Source: Branchinecta lynchi (lineage: Eukaryota > Arthropoda > Branchiopoda > Anostraca > Branchinectidae). From it: a DNA stretch of 64,000 nucleotides. The translations under genes were made by a program, and so were the position numbers. The notes beneath the pieces are model-generated. The model ran no database searches. It was not told where the DNA came from and was given only the letters and a program-made list of their open reading frames with translations. Of the stretch, positions 11,686 through 23,280 are shown one piece after another (position 1 is the stretch's first letter; each line of letters opens with the position of its first letter). The stretch spans positions 18,079,304 to 18,143,303 of the forward strand of contig JAKZAP010000007.1 of assembly GCA_023053575.1 (NCBI GenBank), given 5' to 3'.

Positions 11686-12180
11686 GGGATCGACTAAAAC
11701 CAGGAAGGGTAGGGAACGCGAGAAAAGCAGGATGGCTTACTAAAACCAGGAAGGGCATACTAAAACGAGGAAGGGCATACTAAAACGAGAAGGCTGTCGC
11801 CAGGATTTGCCGCACCGTTCACTTCCTCTATTTAGTATTTTTTGAGGGGTCCGCAACTTCTCAAATTCAAATTTCACCATCCCTTCCTTGTTTTAGTATC
11901 CTGACACGGGTAGGCATTAAGTTCAGTGAGGGGTCGGCAACTATAGAAATTGTAATTTCCCTTTCATTTCTCGTTCTGAAGGTAGGCGACTAAAATCCTC
12001 CAAGTCTAGCGAAGGGTCGGCAACTAAAATATTTCAAGTCCACCATTTCCTTCCTGTGTTTGTACCTTGAAAGTACTAAAACGAGGAAGGATATTTTAAA
12101 TTAGTCTTTGTTGAGGAGTCGGCAAATTTTTAGAATCAAAGTTCACCATCCCTTCCTCGTTTTAGTACCCTGACATGGAG
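11686..12180 (+). mobile_element. Foldback element, diverged copy (ACTAAAACCAGGAAGG family)
   Basis: It begins GGGATCGACTAAAACCAGG and repeats ACTAAAACGAGGAAGGGC; later it turns to the complementary CCTTCCTCGTTTTAGTA. It matches the complete element at 24292-24807, but its right TIR is incomplete and I see no target duplication. Confidence 0.7.
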
Positions 12181-12188
12181 GAATTGCA

Positions 12189-13284
12189 GAGCGTGTTCCA
12201 CCCTGCTTACCGTAGTTACTACGCATGACGTCACAGATACTGGCTTCTCGTCGTTAATGCTGGAATGATGATCTCCAATGGTCCATGATCGTTTGTGCTA
12301 CAAGGTTGTGCTTAAAAATGAATTTCTAGCACCCTTAAAGTGCGCATTTTAATCCGAAAGTTTAAAAAGTACTTTTGACCAAACGATAACATTCATGGTC
12401 CTCGACAGGGGCGTCACGACTGGGGGGGGGGGAATGGTTACGCCCCCCCCCCCCCCCCCCCCAATACTTTCGACCAGGAAGCGCCGCGATTTTTCTGATT
12501 TTTTTCATGAAAATTGGTCAATTTTTTGTCAAAATAGTCGGTTTTTCTGAAAATCAGTGGATTTTTCTGAAAACCAGTCGATTTTTTTCAAAAATGTTAT
12601 TTTTTTGTTGAAAACAGTCGTTTTTCTGCAGAATAAGTCGGTAAATATTACCAGCCAGTCGGTAAATGCCTCCCCCCCCCCAAAAAAAAACATTTTGGCT
12701 AGTAACGGCTCTGATCCTCGAGGGCGCATCATCATTTGCCTCAAGGGTTTTGCTTACAAGTGAATTTCTTCAAGTGTACCTACACAAAATACTCTTGAGC
12801 GAAATTACTTTTCATGATCCTTTCGTGCATATCATCATTTTTCTTCATGGGTTTTGCTTACAGATGAATTTACATTGCCCTTAAAGTGCGCGTCATCACA
12901 GCAAAGTGCAAAATAAAATAATTTGTACCAAAGCATTCTCGTGATTGCCAAGGGCCCATGATCATTCCTATCTTAAGGGTTTTGCTTACAAATGGTCAGA
13001 ACAAACCAACGAATTGGCAAAGTCTTACTTTTTCCTCTGACTCAGCCTTGCAAGTGCGAAATGAGCTTCTAGCTCTTGTTGCTATTTTCGCTAAAACATC
13101 GTGCACGTCTTATAGGGCCAATCACATCACAGAGATCGTAGCTACCACGATTACTACGCTCCCGAGCGTGGTAAGCAAATAGTTAGTATTAGTTACTAAA
13201 TCGACAAGGTTGGAACGGTCAGCGTAGTAACTTTTCACGAGGTTGGAACGAAAACTAACATTTACTTTGAAGGGTGGAACAGGC
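12189..13284 (+). mobile_element. MITE with GAGCGTGTTCCACCC TIRs, interrupted by other repeats
   Basis: The left end is GAGCGTGTTCCACCC with TACGCATGACGTCAC. Its partner half (CGCTCCCGAGCGTGGTAAGC to GGGTGGAACAGGCTC) appears only at 13150-13284. Between them lie ~150-bp tandem units containing GGGTTTTGCTTACA, plus the hAT-like MITE at 12406-12713. The uninterrupted version is at 63342-63638. Confidence 0.65.
12406..12713 (-). mobile_element. hAT-like MITE, copy 2
   Basis: The ends are CAGGGGCGTCACGAC and, inverted, CAGAGCCGTTACTAGCC. The 8-bp target duplication has one mismatch: GTCCTCGA (12398-12405) and ATCCTCGA (12714-12721). The interior matches copy 1 in reverse complement. Long C and A runs near both ends resemble copy 1. 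Confidence 0.85.
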
Positions 13285-14890
13285 TCACAGACCTCACAGT
13301 ATGCGAGCATCCGACGCTGCTTGTCTGTACAAGGCATGCAGCGGCATATTCCTTATGAAAAAATTGAGATTCTTAAACCTGATATGAAGTGCAGAAAATT
13401 CGGCCAGAAATTCCGATCGTGCCCGCACTCTAATAGGATGGTTTACCAGTGCCTATCCAGGTATTTTACCTGAAAAAGAAGGCAATAGGGTAAGCCTATG
13501 GACTAGATTTGTCAGCGAATCAGAATGTAGTCTAATAGCAGAAATAAGTTTAACAAACCTTATCATCATCATGTGCTTCTTCGAAAACTGAGACCACAAT
13601 TTCCTTCCGTCTCCTTTTATGTACTGGCTCTGCACGACAGCTTGCTGGTTTAATTACAGTCCAATCTGGCAACTTGGAGTACAGATCTACGTGTCCTTTA
13701 TCATAAATTTATTCTGGATGGCGATCAGATTAAATATGTTTAATTAACTTATACAATCAAGCTTAAGCGGTTCAAGCGCCCTTTGACAATCACGAATCGA
13801 TACTGAGGGTTTTCCTTAGAACTTCCCAGGTAGACTTTGTATTTTTAGTTCGTCTCCCGCTAATTTTCCGAACGAGAAGGGTTTTGTCCCCCTCGCTTGT
13901 CTATTTGCTGTCTCGGCACGCGCTTAGCAGACCTCGCACGATTTACTGTTTATGTTCCAATACTCAGAGCGGAACTATCTGGATACTGTAAAACTAATCT
14001 CTGCTTTCAACCAATTAACAGCGACTTTGGCTGTTGAAGCGTTTTCCCAGACTCATTGACTTCTAGCAAAAACTGGCAGAAAACCGGTTTTCCGCTCGTC
14101 AGGACCATAATGCGCATGGGAAATATTCGCCTTATTCCAGTTCAGCGCTCGAAGTGGACTAGTTTCTGTTAGTCCCTCATTGTTTTATAATCAGCAATTG
14201 TGTAGACATAGTAAAAAGTCGGATCCATAAGATCGTGGGTAGCCTTCACTTTCTACCACTGAGGCATATGCAAAGCCTGCATTACATGGGAAGCAAATTG
14301 CAGATTTCGTACACTGTCAGAAGTTTCGTAAAAAATAGCACAAGGATGCGCGGTTTCAACAGATAATGCGTAACAGATAACACTTCGGATGTTATCTGTT
14401 GTGTTTCAAATGTTATGCATAATAAACATTACCATCAGGAAGAACCGAAAAACCGCAAAAAAGTGTCTGCTGAGTTTTCCGGCATCATGACGATAAGGAG
14501 TAAAGTCAGTAGATGCTTTTTTTGACTCTTTCTAACAAAGCTTTTTATGAAGAATATTTCATGCACAGCATTAACATTTAGAAGCTGACCTCCATACAAT
14601 GAATACAAAAACATTACTTTCAGTAAAAAAAAAAAAATTATAGAAAAAAATTAAAAAAATTGGTGTAGAAATTACAGAACATCTTACTCTCTTAGGCAAC
14701 CAGCCTATGCCCTAGCTCATACCTTGTCACTTGCCAACTGAAAGAATATCCTACTATCCAGGGGCGCCCCGAGCCTTTCTTCATTTGGGGTGCGATCGTG
14801 GTAAAATTGACCGAATCGGTAGGCTACTGATTCTTACAGATTTGTTTTCTTCTATAAACACAACGAGTTGCATTCAAGAAGCTATAATGT
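13285..14890. other. No recognisable gene; partial similarity to 23.6-24.0 kb
   Basis: About 13650-13960 has the phrases AGTCCAATCT, CGATCAGATTAAA, ATGTTTAA, a GCCCTTTG tract and GGGTTTTCCTT in the same order as 23780-24000, so both are copies of one dispersed repeat. The short open frames here have no known motif. 14760-14775 (CAGGGGCGCCCCGAG) looks like a lone hAT-type end. Confidence 0.4.
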
Positions 14891-16150
14891 AACAAGACCA
14901 AAGGTTTCGATGGGATCCCAAAAATTCAATATCTGATCCAGTCAACTGGGTCTTCTCTTAGACAGATCCAGTCTTCGCCAGACTCCTTGAACATTTTTAC
15001 AATTAAAATTCAGAAACAGATTAAGGCCAAATAGCTAATCACCTGAGAAAACCAAGTTCAGGTTTGGATTCAGCATGTGTGTTTACCCCTATAAGTCATA
15101 TCTGTTTTGACGTAAACTTCCTGCCACTTCTGCCAATTTCCCGGTTCCGGCCGAACTCCAGAACTACTTGTCCGGCGAAAAAAGAAAGCTCAAAGACGAA
15201 ATCAGGGCATCTTCTTTCCCCAGTAATGAACATCTAATCAACTTCCAATAGAAATTTAGCTTACAACAAATTTTCCGATTCCAGCCGGATTCCGGTCGAA
15301 CTATATGTCCGAGTAAAATATGATTGTCATACAGGGACTCAGCATCTCTTCTTACCCCTAAATCGCTTATCTAATCAACTAGAAATAAAACTTTGACTTC
15401 CAACAGATTTCCGGTTTTGGCCGGATTCCGGACGAACTACATGTCCGGGTAGAAAATTGTTTTCACATAAGTGTTCAGCATGTCTTCTTGCCCTAAATCG
15501 AACATCTAATCAACTCCAAATAAAACTTTTAATTTTGACAAACTTTCCGGTTTGGGCCGGATTCCGGTCGAAATACTTGTCCGTCGAGAAAAAGTTTTCA
15601 CCATCGTCTTCAGCATGTCTTCCTACCTCTAAATCGAACATCAACTTCAAATAAAACTTTTACTTTCAACAAACTTTCCGATTTGGGCCGGATTCCGGGC
15701 GAAATACTTGTCCGTCGAGAAAATAGTTTTCACCATCGTCTCCAGCATGTCTTCCTACCCCTAAATCGAACATCTAATCAATTTCTAATAAAACTTTTAC
15801 TTTCAACAAACTTTCCGGTTTTAGCCGGATTCCGGGCGAACTACTTGTCCGATGACAAAATAGTTTTCACCATCGTGTTCAGCATGTCTTCTTACCCGAT
15901 AATCGACTATCACATTAGCTGTTTCAAAATATTTTGTTTGTCCCTTAATTTGAATCCCCTCCCCCACCCCTAAATGTAGAGCTACAAAGCCCATCTACGA
16001 ACTTGACTGGTCCGACGACCCAACGAACCCTCACACCAAGTTTCATCAAAATATCTCATTCCCTTCGAGAGTTATCCTGCTTACAGACGGACGGACAGAC
16101 GGACAACTTTTGCGATGTCATAGCTCCACTTACGTTTTGGGAGCCCAAAA
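14891..16150 (-). repeat. Satellite-bearing element, orientation 2, unit 1
   Basis: It runs from CGATGGGATCCCAAAA to ACGTTTTGGGAGCCCAAAA. About six monomers of 130-138 bp (15050-15900) carry CCGGATTCCGG(G/T)CGAA, TACTTGTCCG and CATCTAATCAA. The distal end has CCATCTACGAACTTGACTGG, then GACGGACGGACAGACGGAC. No protein is encoded; the short open frames are translations of the repeat. Confidence 0.75.
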
Positions 16151-16796
16151 AATTGCATAGTATCAAGAACAAATAAGACCATCCACCGATCAACAATGTT
16201 CCGACAAAAATGAGCGGAAGTGGAGTCAATACAGAGCCTTCTTGTTCGCCCGTGTATACTCGTTGGTCTCCGCCGTGACACACTTTAGAGCTTGGTCACA
16301 CTGGGCTCAACAACTAAAAATCCCTAGTTGACGTGGGATTCGGTGGGCTTTGTGGCAGCTTGGGTATAACGAGCAGACTGCAATTAGGGGTCAGTTAGGG
16401 TTCCTGTAACATAATTATACACGCTGTTTTGCTCTAATTGATCTACTGAATTTAAAACGACAACATTAAGAATTAGTTGTATCTTTTCTTTTTTCTACTT
16501 TTGCAACCCAAAAAGCCAGGAAATGAGCCAACTGTGACCAAGCTCTGAGTCGTTTGCGAAGAAAACAACGTAGCAACTAGCGAGGCGGATGTTCTGGCCT
16601 GTTCACATAGGAAGGAAATAGCGTTGATTTTATTTGACTAGACGCTGGACGTCTGATTAGTGATGCGAAAAATAAAAGCGAACTTGACGATGGTCGTTCA
16701 TAATCGCTTTTGTTACACCATGATCATCAATATGGACATTGAAATCCACTGTGACATGCCTTTTTATGTATCTGGGCGAGAACCGCATAATGAACA
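16151..16796. other. ~650 bp between two satellite elements, no gene seen
   Basis: This stretch separates two nearly identical same-orientation satellite units and shows no coding or repeat signature I recognise. It may be the original spacer of a tandem duplication. Confidence 0.4.
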
Positions 16797-18197
16797 AGAC
16801 CAAAGGTGTCGATGGGATCCCAAAAATTCAATATCTGATCCAGACAACTGGGTCTTGTCTTAGCCAGATCCAGTCTTCGCCAGACTCCATGAACATTTTT
16901 ACAATTAAAATTCAGAAACAGATTAAGGCCAAATAGCTAATCACCTGAGAAAACCAAGTTCAGATTTGGATTAAGCATGTGTGTTTACCCCTATAAGTCA
17001 TATCTGTTTTGACGAAAACTTCCTGCCACTTCTGCCAATTTCCCGGTTCCGGCCGAACTCCAGAACTACTTGTCCGGCGAAAAAAGAAAGCTCAAAGACG
17101 AAATCAGGGTATTTTCTTTCCCCAGTAATGAACATCTAATCAACTTCAAATAGAAATTTAGCTTATAACAAATTTTCCGATTCCAGCCGGATTCCGGTCG
17201 AACTATATGTCCGGGTAAAATTTGATTGTCATACAGGGACTCAGCATCTCTTCTTACCCCTAAATCGCTTATCTAATCAACTAGAAATAAAACTTTGACT
17301 TCCAACAGATTTCCGGTTTTGGCCGGATTCCGGACGAACTACATGTCCGGGTAGAAAATTGTTTTCACATAATTGTTCAGCATGTCTTCTTGCACTAAAT
17401 CGAACATCTAATCAACTCCAAATAAAACTTTTAATTTCGACAAACTTTCCGGTTTGGGCCGGATTCCGGTCGAAATACTTGTCCGTTGAGAAAATAGTTT
17501 TCACCATCGTCTTCAGCACGTTTTCCTACCTCTAAATCGAACATCTAATCAACTTCAAATAAAACTTTCACTTTCAACAAACTTTCCGGTTTGGGCCAGA
17601 TTCCGGGCGAAATACTTGTCCGTCGAGAAAATAGTTTTCACCATCGTCTTCAGCATGTCTCCCTACCCCTAAATCGAACATCTAATCAATTTCAAATAAA
17701 ACTTTTACTTTCAACAAACTTTCCGGTTTGGGCCGGATTCCGGGCGAAATACTTGTCCGTCGAGAAAATAATTTTCACCATCGTCTTCAGCATGTCTTCC
17801 TGCCCCTAAATCGAACATCTAATCAACTTCAAATAAAACTTTTACTTTCAACAAACTTTCCGGTTTTGGCCGAATTCCGGGCGAACTACTTGTCCGATGA
17901 CAAAATAGTTTTCACCATCGTGTTCAGCATGTCTTCTTACCCCATAATCGACTATCACATTAGCTGTTTCAAAATATTTTGTTTGTCCCTTAATTTGAAT
18001 CCCCCACCCCTAAATGTAGAGCTACAAAGCCCATCTACGAACTTGACTGGTCCGACGATCCAACGAACCCTCACACCAAGTTTCATCAAAATATATCATT
18101 CCCTTCGAGAGTTATTGTGCTTACAGACGGACGGACAGACGGACAACTTTTGCGATGTCATAGGTATCCCTCCACTTACGTTTTGGGATCCCAAAAA
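16797..18197 (-). repeat. Satellite-bearing element, orientation 2, unit 2
   Basis: This is almost the same as unit 1, with one or two more monomers (about 16980-17940). It ends at the canonical TATCCCTCCACTTACGTT and TTGGGATCCC block at 18165-18195. A minimal copy of only this end lies at 22985-23048 and, intact, at 62290-62365. Confidence 0.75.
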
Positions 18198-20269
18198 CCG
18201 GGATTTGATGCAAACTCACTGACCCATTGAGTTTCAACATCTGCAATTTTAACTTTGTCAGACGAGTGTAAACTAAGAGTAATGTAATCAATACTTGCGA
18301 GGATTAGTGAAATTACCGAAAAGGATTACCGAACATGGATAGTCAAAATAATACCAGTAGGCTAGTGTTTTGTGTTTTCTCTTCTTTTTTTCTTAGAAAT
18401 AATTGTATACATTGAATTAGTGAGTTCACTTTCGATTAAGTAAGTGACTTGAAAGACACCTCAACATGGGCTATCCCAGACTGAAGAGCTCTTTTGTCGT
18501 TTAGTTCACTTCTTATAAATATTTCCATGTCAACAGCGTACTTTTCTATCAAATAAAATCTTTGGTTTTCGCACTGAGGCCCTGCCATGTAGGAGGCCTA
18601 GTTTCTTAAATTTAATCAAAATAGTTTCTGGTTGGTTTGTCACAGTAGAAGCCTAAATTGAACAATGTTCCATCTGCGTGATATTAGTCATTTCCACTCA
18701 GCCTACTAAACCTGAAACACGACCTTTTTGAGAAAATCTGCTTGTTTTCACCTGATATTCTGAGATGAGAGCAAATATCTGGAATGAAATTTTTCTCTTC
18801 TTGTTTTGGATGTTGACACCACTTAGCTGAATTGACCCCGAAAGATACAATTTACGTTACCATAGTTTGTCGTACTTTTAACTAAATAACCAGAGGTTTG
18901 ACACATTTGTAATATCTGCTTCGTTTCGAATGACAGTTTTTTTTTATATTTGGATATATTCTTAATTGCTTCTGAATTTTTTGTCAACCCCCGAAAGCTT
19001 GTCTGAAATCTGAATCAACCGCTGTTTTCCGCGTCCAGTCCAGTGTGAACAGGCTTATCACTTCTGCCTCCATTCGCTTTTTCTTCCTCGGTGGTTTACT
19101 GCGTTACACCTTCTCTGTCCCGAGTAAGCTCTACTCCGCTCGTTTGAGTCGGGAGTCGGCCGTTTTTTACTCGACTCAGCATGTTTGTATGACAGAGATA
19201 GGGAGACAGCAGTTCTATCTCGTTACTTGTTCTTGATAGTATGTACAAAATCGAGTTTAAAGAGCCGGAACGGAAGATCGAATTTTATATATATTTCGAA
19301 ATAAATTTTCTGGTTTATTGTGTTGTCTTTTGTCCTTGTGTTTGTGCCAGTAAATAGCTGGGGTTGATGACTTGGTGTGTGAAGGTGTTGAGGATCTTTA
19401 TTTTTTTATTTAAGTGTTTATTTTTTTAATAGTTTATATTTAGTTGTTTAAAGAAAATGTAGTTAAAGAAATTTTTTAAAACATCCAAATGAGAGAATTA
19501 ATTTCCAAATATTAGGGGCGAAAAATCGTAAATAAAATATGGGTTAATTTAAAAAGTTAGGTGACGTGAATAGTTAAAATTGGGTAAAAATATATTAAAA
19601 GTAACGTCACTGAGGGATGGAGGAGTAGCCACAAAAAGTACGAAATACGATTTCTTAGCTTTTAAGTAATATAAAAATAAGTTAAATTACAAAAGATATT
19701 ACGGGAAAAAAAAGAGAAAATTTGGCAGGTTTGCGCGCTCTTCCACTTCTTTTCTTTTTTCACGGTTACGCCGTCACTAGCCTTTTACCCTTGGGGGACA
19801 TCAAGCTTTGCTAACAGGACTTGAGTTTGTGCCGACAAAAAAAGCCGTTGCCGCAAATCGACAACTTCGCCAACGGCTGTACCCAGGACAAACTAAAGCG
19901 CTACAGGCACAATTTTTTTTTAATCCGTTTTTTTTTCTAGCAACATTTAACTACTTTCCAAGCAATTCTAGCTTTTATCGAGCCCCGAAAATGCCAAGCC
20001 TCCAATGCCAACTAAATGACGCACCCTTCTTCCAAATACTACAAGACTGCGAAATGCGCTGCAGGCAAATTTTGTGGAAACACTGATCACCAAAGCGTAT
20101 TTTTCGATCCCAAGACTACCTATTAAACCACAGAGCTGCCTGGCGAAAAAATGCCCAAGATGAAGTAGTTTTAACGTACATTTATTCTGAATTTACAGCA
20201 AACAAAAGTCACGTCACGTCAAGAGACATGTTTATTCCTGAAGTACGGCAATCATTAGAAGTTGACGTT
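18198..20269. other. ~2 kb without a recognisable gene
   Basis: The stretch is AT-rich. Frames at 19045-19236 and 19808-20086 are short, have no known motif and are not supported. I see no terminal repeats or LINE remains. Confidence 0.4.
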
Positions 20270-20938
20270 GAACGGCAACCAACTGAAGCTACCGTTAAAT
20301 GGTAAAGAACAAGAGCTAAATACTGTTGGTATCAAGGTCTATCGATTCCATTGAAAAAAAAAAAATCTATCTGTATATTAGTTCAAAAGCTGTTTTTTTT
20401 TGCCGTAGGCCAACTTTCTACCACTTAAAGGATAAGCTCTAATTTCTTTAGCAATGAGAGAACTTTTAAGTTCAAGAGGCACATCTGATACCATTTCTCT
20501 TCCTCAGTCCGAAGTGCAATAAACGGAATGATAAAATCAGCAGATATCACGAACAGAAATGGGTAGAAATAATAGATGGCAGCACTTTTGAACCCGTGGG
20601 AAAATGCCACTTTTTTCCTTCTATAAAATTTTCTATTTGCCACTCGAAAAGATCGGCTCTGGCCCGGAGTACTGCCGCACATATATAGCATTTATAGACT
20701 TTAGTTCATCTCCAACTTCAAACAGGTGTCTGTCTGATAGAACGGAGCTTTCCACTCCAGAAACATGGTTTGATAAAACAAAGCTTGGCTGCACAACTTC
20801 AGATAGTTCATTCTGACATGGGACATCGACCTGTTTCTTAGAGACGGGTGTTCCAGAAACAAAATGCAGAAAAATTTCTAACCTCTCAACTAACGAATTG
20901 AGCAGCAAAAACAGCAGCCATGTCCAAAGTGAAATCAC
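20270..20938 (-). pseudogene. Gene-like segment related to the interior of the Helitrons
   Basis: Two minus-strand open frames overlap here: about 20938-20633 (hydrophobic start, then NELSEVVQPSFVLSNHV and VESSVLSDRHLFEVGDEL) and about 20691-20425 (SHGFKSAAIYYFYPFLFVIS, EEEKWYQMCLLNLKVLSLL). The DNA aligns with Helitrons A, B and C over more than 500 bp (for example 42820-43350, 46910-47330, 53350-53780), where only shorter frames remain. No Helitron ends are visible here. It is either an old Helitron copy or the host sequence the Helitrons captured. I do not recognise the protein; a frameshift or splice near 20640 would be needed to join the frames. Confidence 0.5.
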
Positions 20939-21412
20939 AGCAACAGCTTTAACTCCAAGCAGGTTTCAGGAAGAAATTAAAAGAATCAGATATATAGCAA
21001 GAATTTTCAGTTGTATTTTCACAAGATCGTTTTCCGGCTTGGACTTGAAGAGGACCCTTGCCAAGAAGACGAGCAGGGCCGAAATATAGCTCTAATAAAA
21101 TGTAGCTGACATATCCGTTTTGCACTGTATCGCAAGGACCGGCGCTCGGTCGTCTTATAGAAATACTAGGTCAATCATGCAAGCACCGCAAGATCCTTTC
21201 TTGGACACCGTGACTTCGTGTTTCGTCCAGTGAGCCTTCGTCCTTTCTTAATTGCTTGGTAAGAATATATACCTTACTCATACCTAGCGTTGTTTTTTTC
21301 CTAATTTCCTTTATCATTGCCTTTTATTGACCTTTTGCCTTATACTGATGTTTGCCCCACACCACCACCATCCATCACACTATTTATTTATTTTATTTCA
21401 AATAAGGCCAAC
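20939..21412. other. Unassigned sequence before the inverted duplication
   Basis: No coding motif is seen. The matching side of the right arm lies beyond the window end, so whether the duplication continues leftward of 21413 cannot be judged. Confidence 0.4.
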
Positions 21413-21779
21413 ATGGGCCACAATATGACAAAAACACACCGAACAAACAAACAAATGTAAGTACCAGGTCACTTACGTGACTCCCGTCAAAAGCCCCGCG
21501 TACAACTCACGAGTCCACGCAAGCCGTACAGGCAGAGAAAGCCGCATCTGAGGCCCACAAAGGATCCTAAGAAGTGGGCTAGGGGATCGGAGGATCCTGG
21601 TTTGAAGGGAAAGAATTCTTGATCACACCGAGGTATGTCAAATAGGCTACATCCAAAAGTTAATAAACTGAAAATAACACTCTGAATGACTAAGGCCGAA
21701 ACACGCCAGTGAACCTCAAGAAGAACGAGAAACGTCACACTAACATATCCTGAAATTGATTAAAGAAGAACACTCTATG

Positions 21780-22070
21780 AGCGTTCCACCCTACTTACAG
21801 TAGTTACTACGCATGACGTCACGAATTCTGGCTTTTTGCCCTCAAAGCTGGAACAATTTTTCTGTTTTCCAGCAGAATACCATGCCACGGGCGAATCCGA
21901 GCAATCACGTAACAGAGGTGCGTAGTTACCACGCTTACTACGCTCCCGAGCATGGTAAGCAAATAGTTACTATTTAGAGAAGGTTGGAACGGTCAGCGTA
22001 GTAACTTTTCCCGAGGTTGGAACGAAAATAGTAACTAATAGTAACTAGTTCGAAACACGCCCGTGCACCT
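21780..22070 (-). mobile_element. MITE with GAGCGTGTTCCACCC TIRs, damaged left-arm copy
   Basis: This is the partner of 63342-63638. The left end has lost two bases (GAGCGTTCCACC) and the other TIR is missing: about 40 bp present in the right arm is replaced by AACTAGTTCGAAAC. Confidence 0.75.
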
Positions 22071-22089
22071 CGGGAAGAACGGGAAACGC

Positions 22090-23280
22090 AATTTTAACTA
22101 AATTGTCACTTTTCTTGGAAAAACCTCAAACAAACTACATATGTTTATTATTTCACTGGAAAGATAAGCTCCTTACCATATAAGACTGACTATAACACAA
22201 GACGGCGGTCCAATCTTTCTACCATTTGTTGTCCTTCTACAAGGTCTAGCTTTTCTATTCGTCATACAGGTGTAAAAGTATGGAATTAATTGCTTGAAAC
22301 TGTTAGGGTGTCCGAAGATAGGAAAGTATTTAAAAGAGCTCTAAAAAGATTTATGCCAACTAGCAATTATATTTCTTCTGTCTGATTTAATCGATTCATT
22401 TTTTTTTGTGCTCGGAGGAAGATCAGACCCATGTCGCAAACCTTTTTTATTTTTCATTTTTTCTTTAGTCATATATCTGTTGTCGTAAATTCTCGTGTTG
22501 TCCTTAAATTTTAGTGTTGATGTGTGATAGTTGTTCGTTTGTTTTTTCTTTACAATGGTTTAGGCTAGAATTGTATTAATAATTTTTACAAACCCATCAG
22601 AATTAGTGAAGCGTCGTTTTTTATGCCATTTGCATGTCTGATGCTTTTAAGAAACACCAGGTTTATTTATATTTGCCATTAAAATTGTACCTTACCTTAC
22701 CTTTACCTTTACCAATCGTTTGAGCTATTAAAAATTAAAAAATATTTCGTTTTAAGAATATCTGGATTTTCTTAAAGCAGAGCATCCACGTTTTGAGTTT
22801 TGACAATGAGTGACAGTGGAAATTGAGTTTATGGTTACCTTTTGACATGGAATCTAGTTATGACATTTGTTTCTCTCTTGGGATGCACCTAGACCATATA
22901 GGCTATATAACATACAGTCTGAATAGCCTATAATGACCAAGTCCGTCAAATCTTAAATTTCCGAAAATATTTCAGAAAACTGCGGGTTTTTAGACAGACG
23001 GACAACTTTTTGCGACCTCCACTTACGTTTTGGGATCCCAAAAACTGGTTCTAAAGTTACCGCCAGACTAATATATTTAGTTTGAAATATCCAGGGTTGC
23101 CCACTGATGAAAACATGGATGCTCTGCTTTAAAAACTCCAAAAATTCTTAAAAATAAATATTTGTGAAGTTTTAATAGCTCAAATAATTGCTAAGGAGAT
23201 TATCTTTCTAATGAAATAATAAAAATATGTAGTTTGCTAGAAGTTTTTCCGAGAAAAATGACAATTTATTTAGAAAAGTT
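22090..23280 (+). mobile_element. Foldback element with ~190-bp TIRs, one TIR split by a LINE fragment
   Basis: The block GAAAAACCTCAAACAAACTA ... CTTAAAGCAGAGCATCCA (22125-22792, minus the LINE) recurs inverted at 23100-23260. The right TIR is uninterrupted and runs ATCTCCTTAGCAATTATTTG on its inverse strand, giving the pre-insertion state of the LINE site. The centre contains the minimal GGGATCCC end of the satellite family (22985-23048). Confidence 0.65.
22185..22712 (+). pseudogene. 3' end of a LINE ORF2 with a (TTTACC)n-type tail, left arm
   Basis: The reading frame gives YKTDYNTRRRSNLSTICCP, then SIRHTGVKVWN, a TAA stop and LLETVRVSEDRKVFKRALKR up to TGA near 22384. This is the typical CR1/L2-like C-terminus (IRxxGxKxWNSL). 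In the right arm the same codon is TCA (Ser), so the stop is arm-specific. A ~300-bp UTR and the tail at 22688-22712 follow. Confidence 0.75.

Noticed and set aside
15457..18222. Open frames such as 15683-15973 and 17728-18222
   Set aside because: The repeated GRIPGEILVRRENSFHHR-like residues come from satellite monomers; codon content follows the repeat period rather than a protein.
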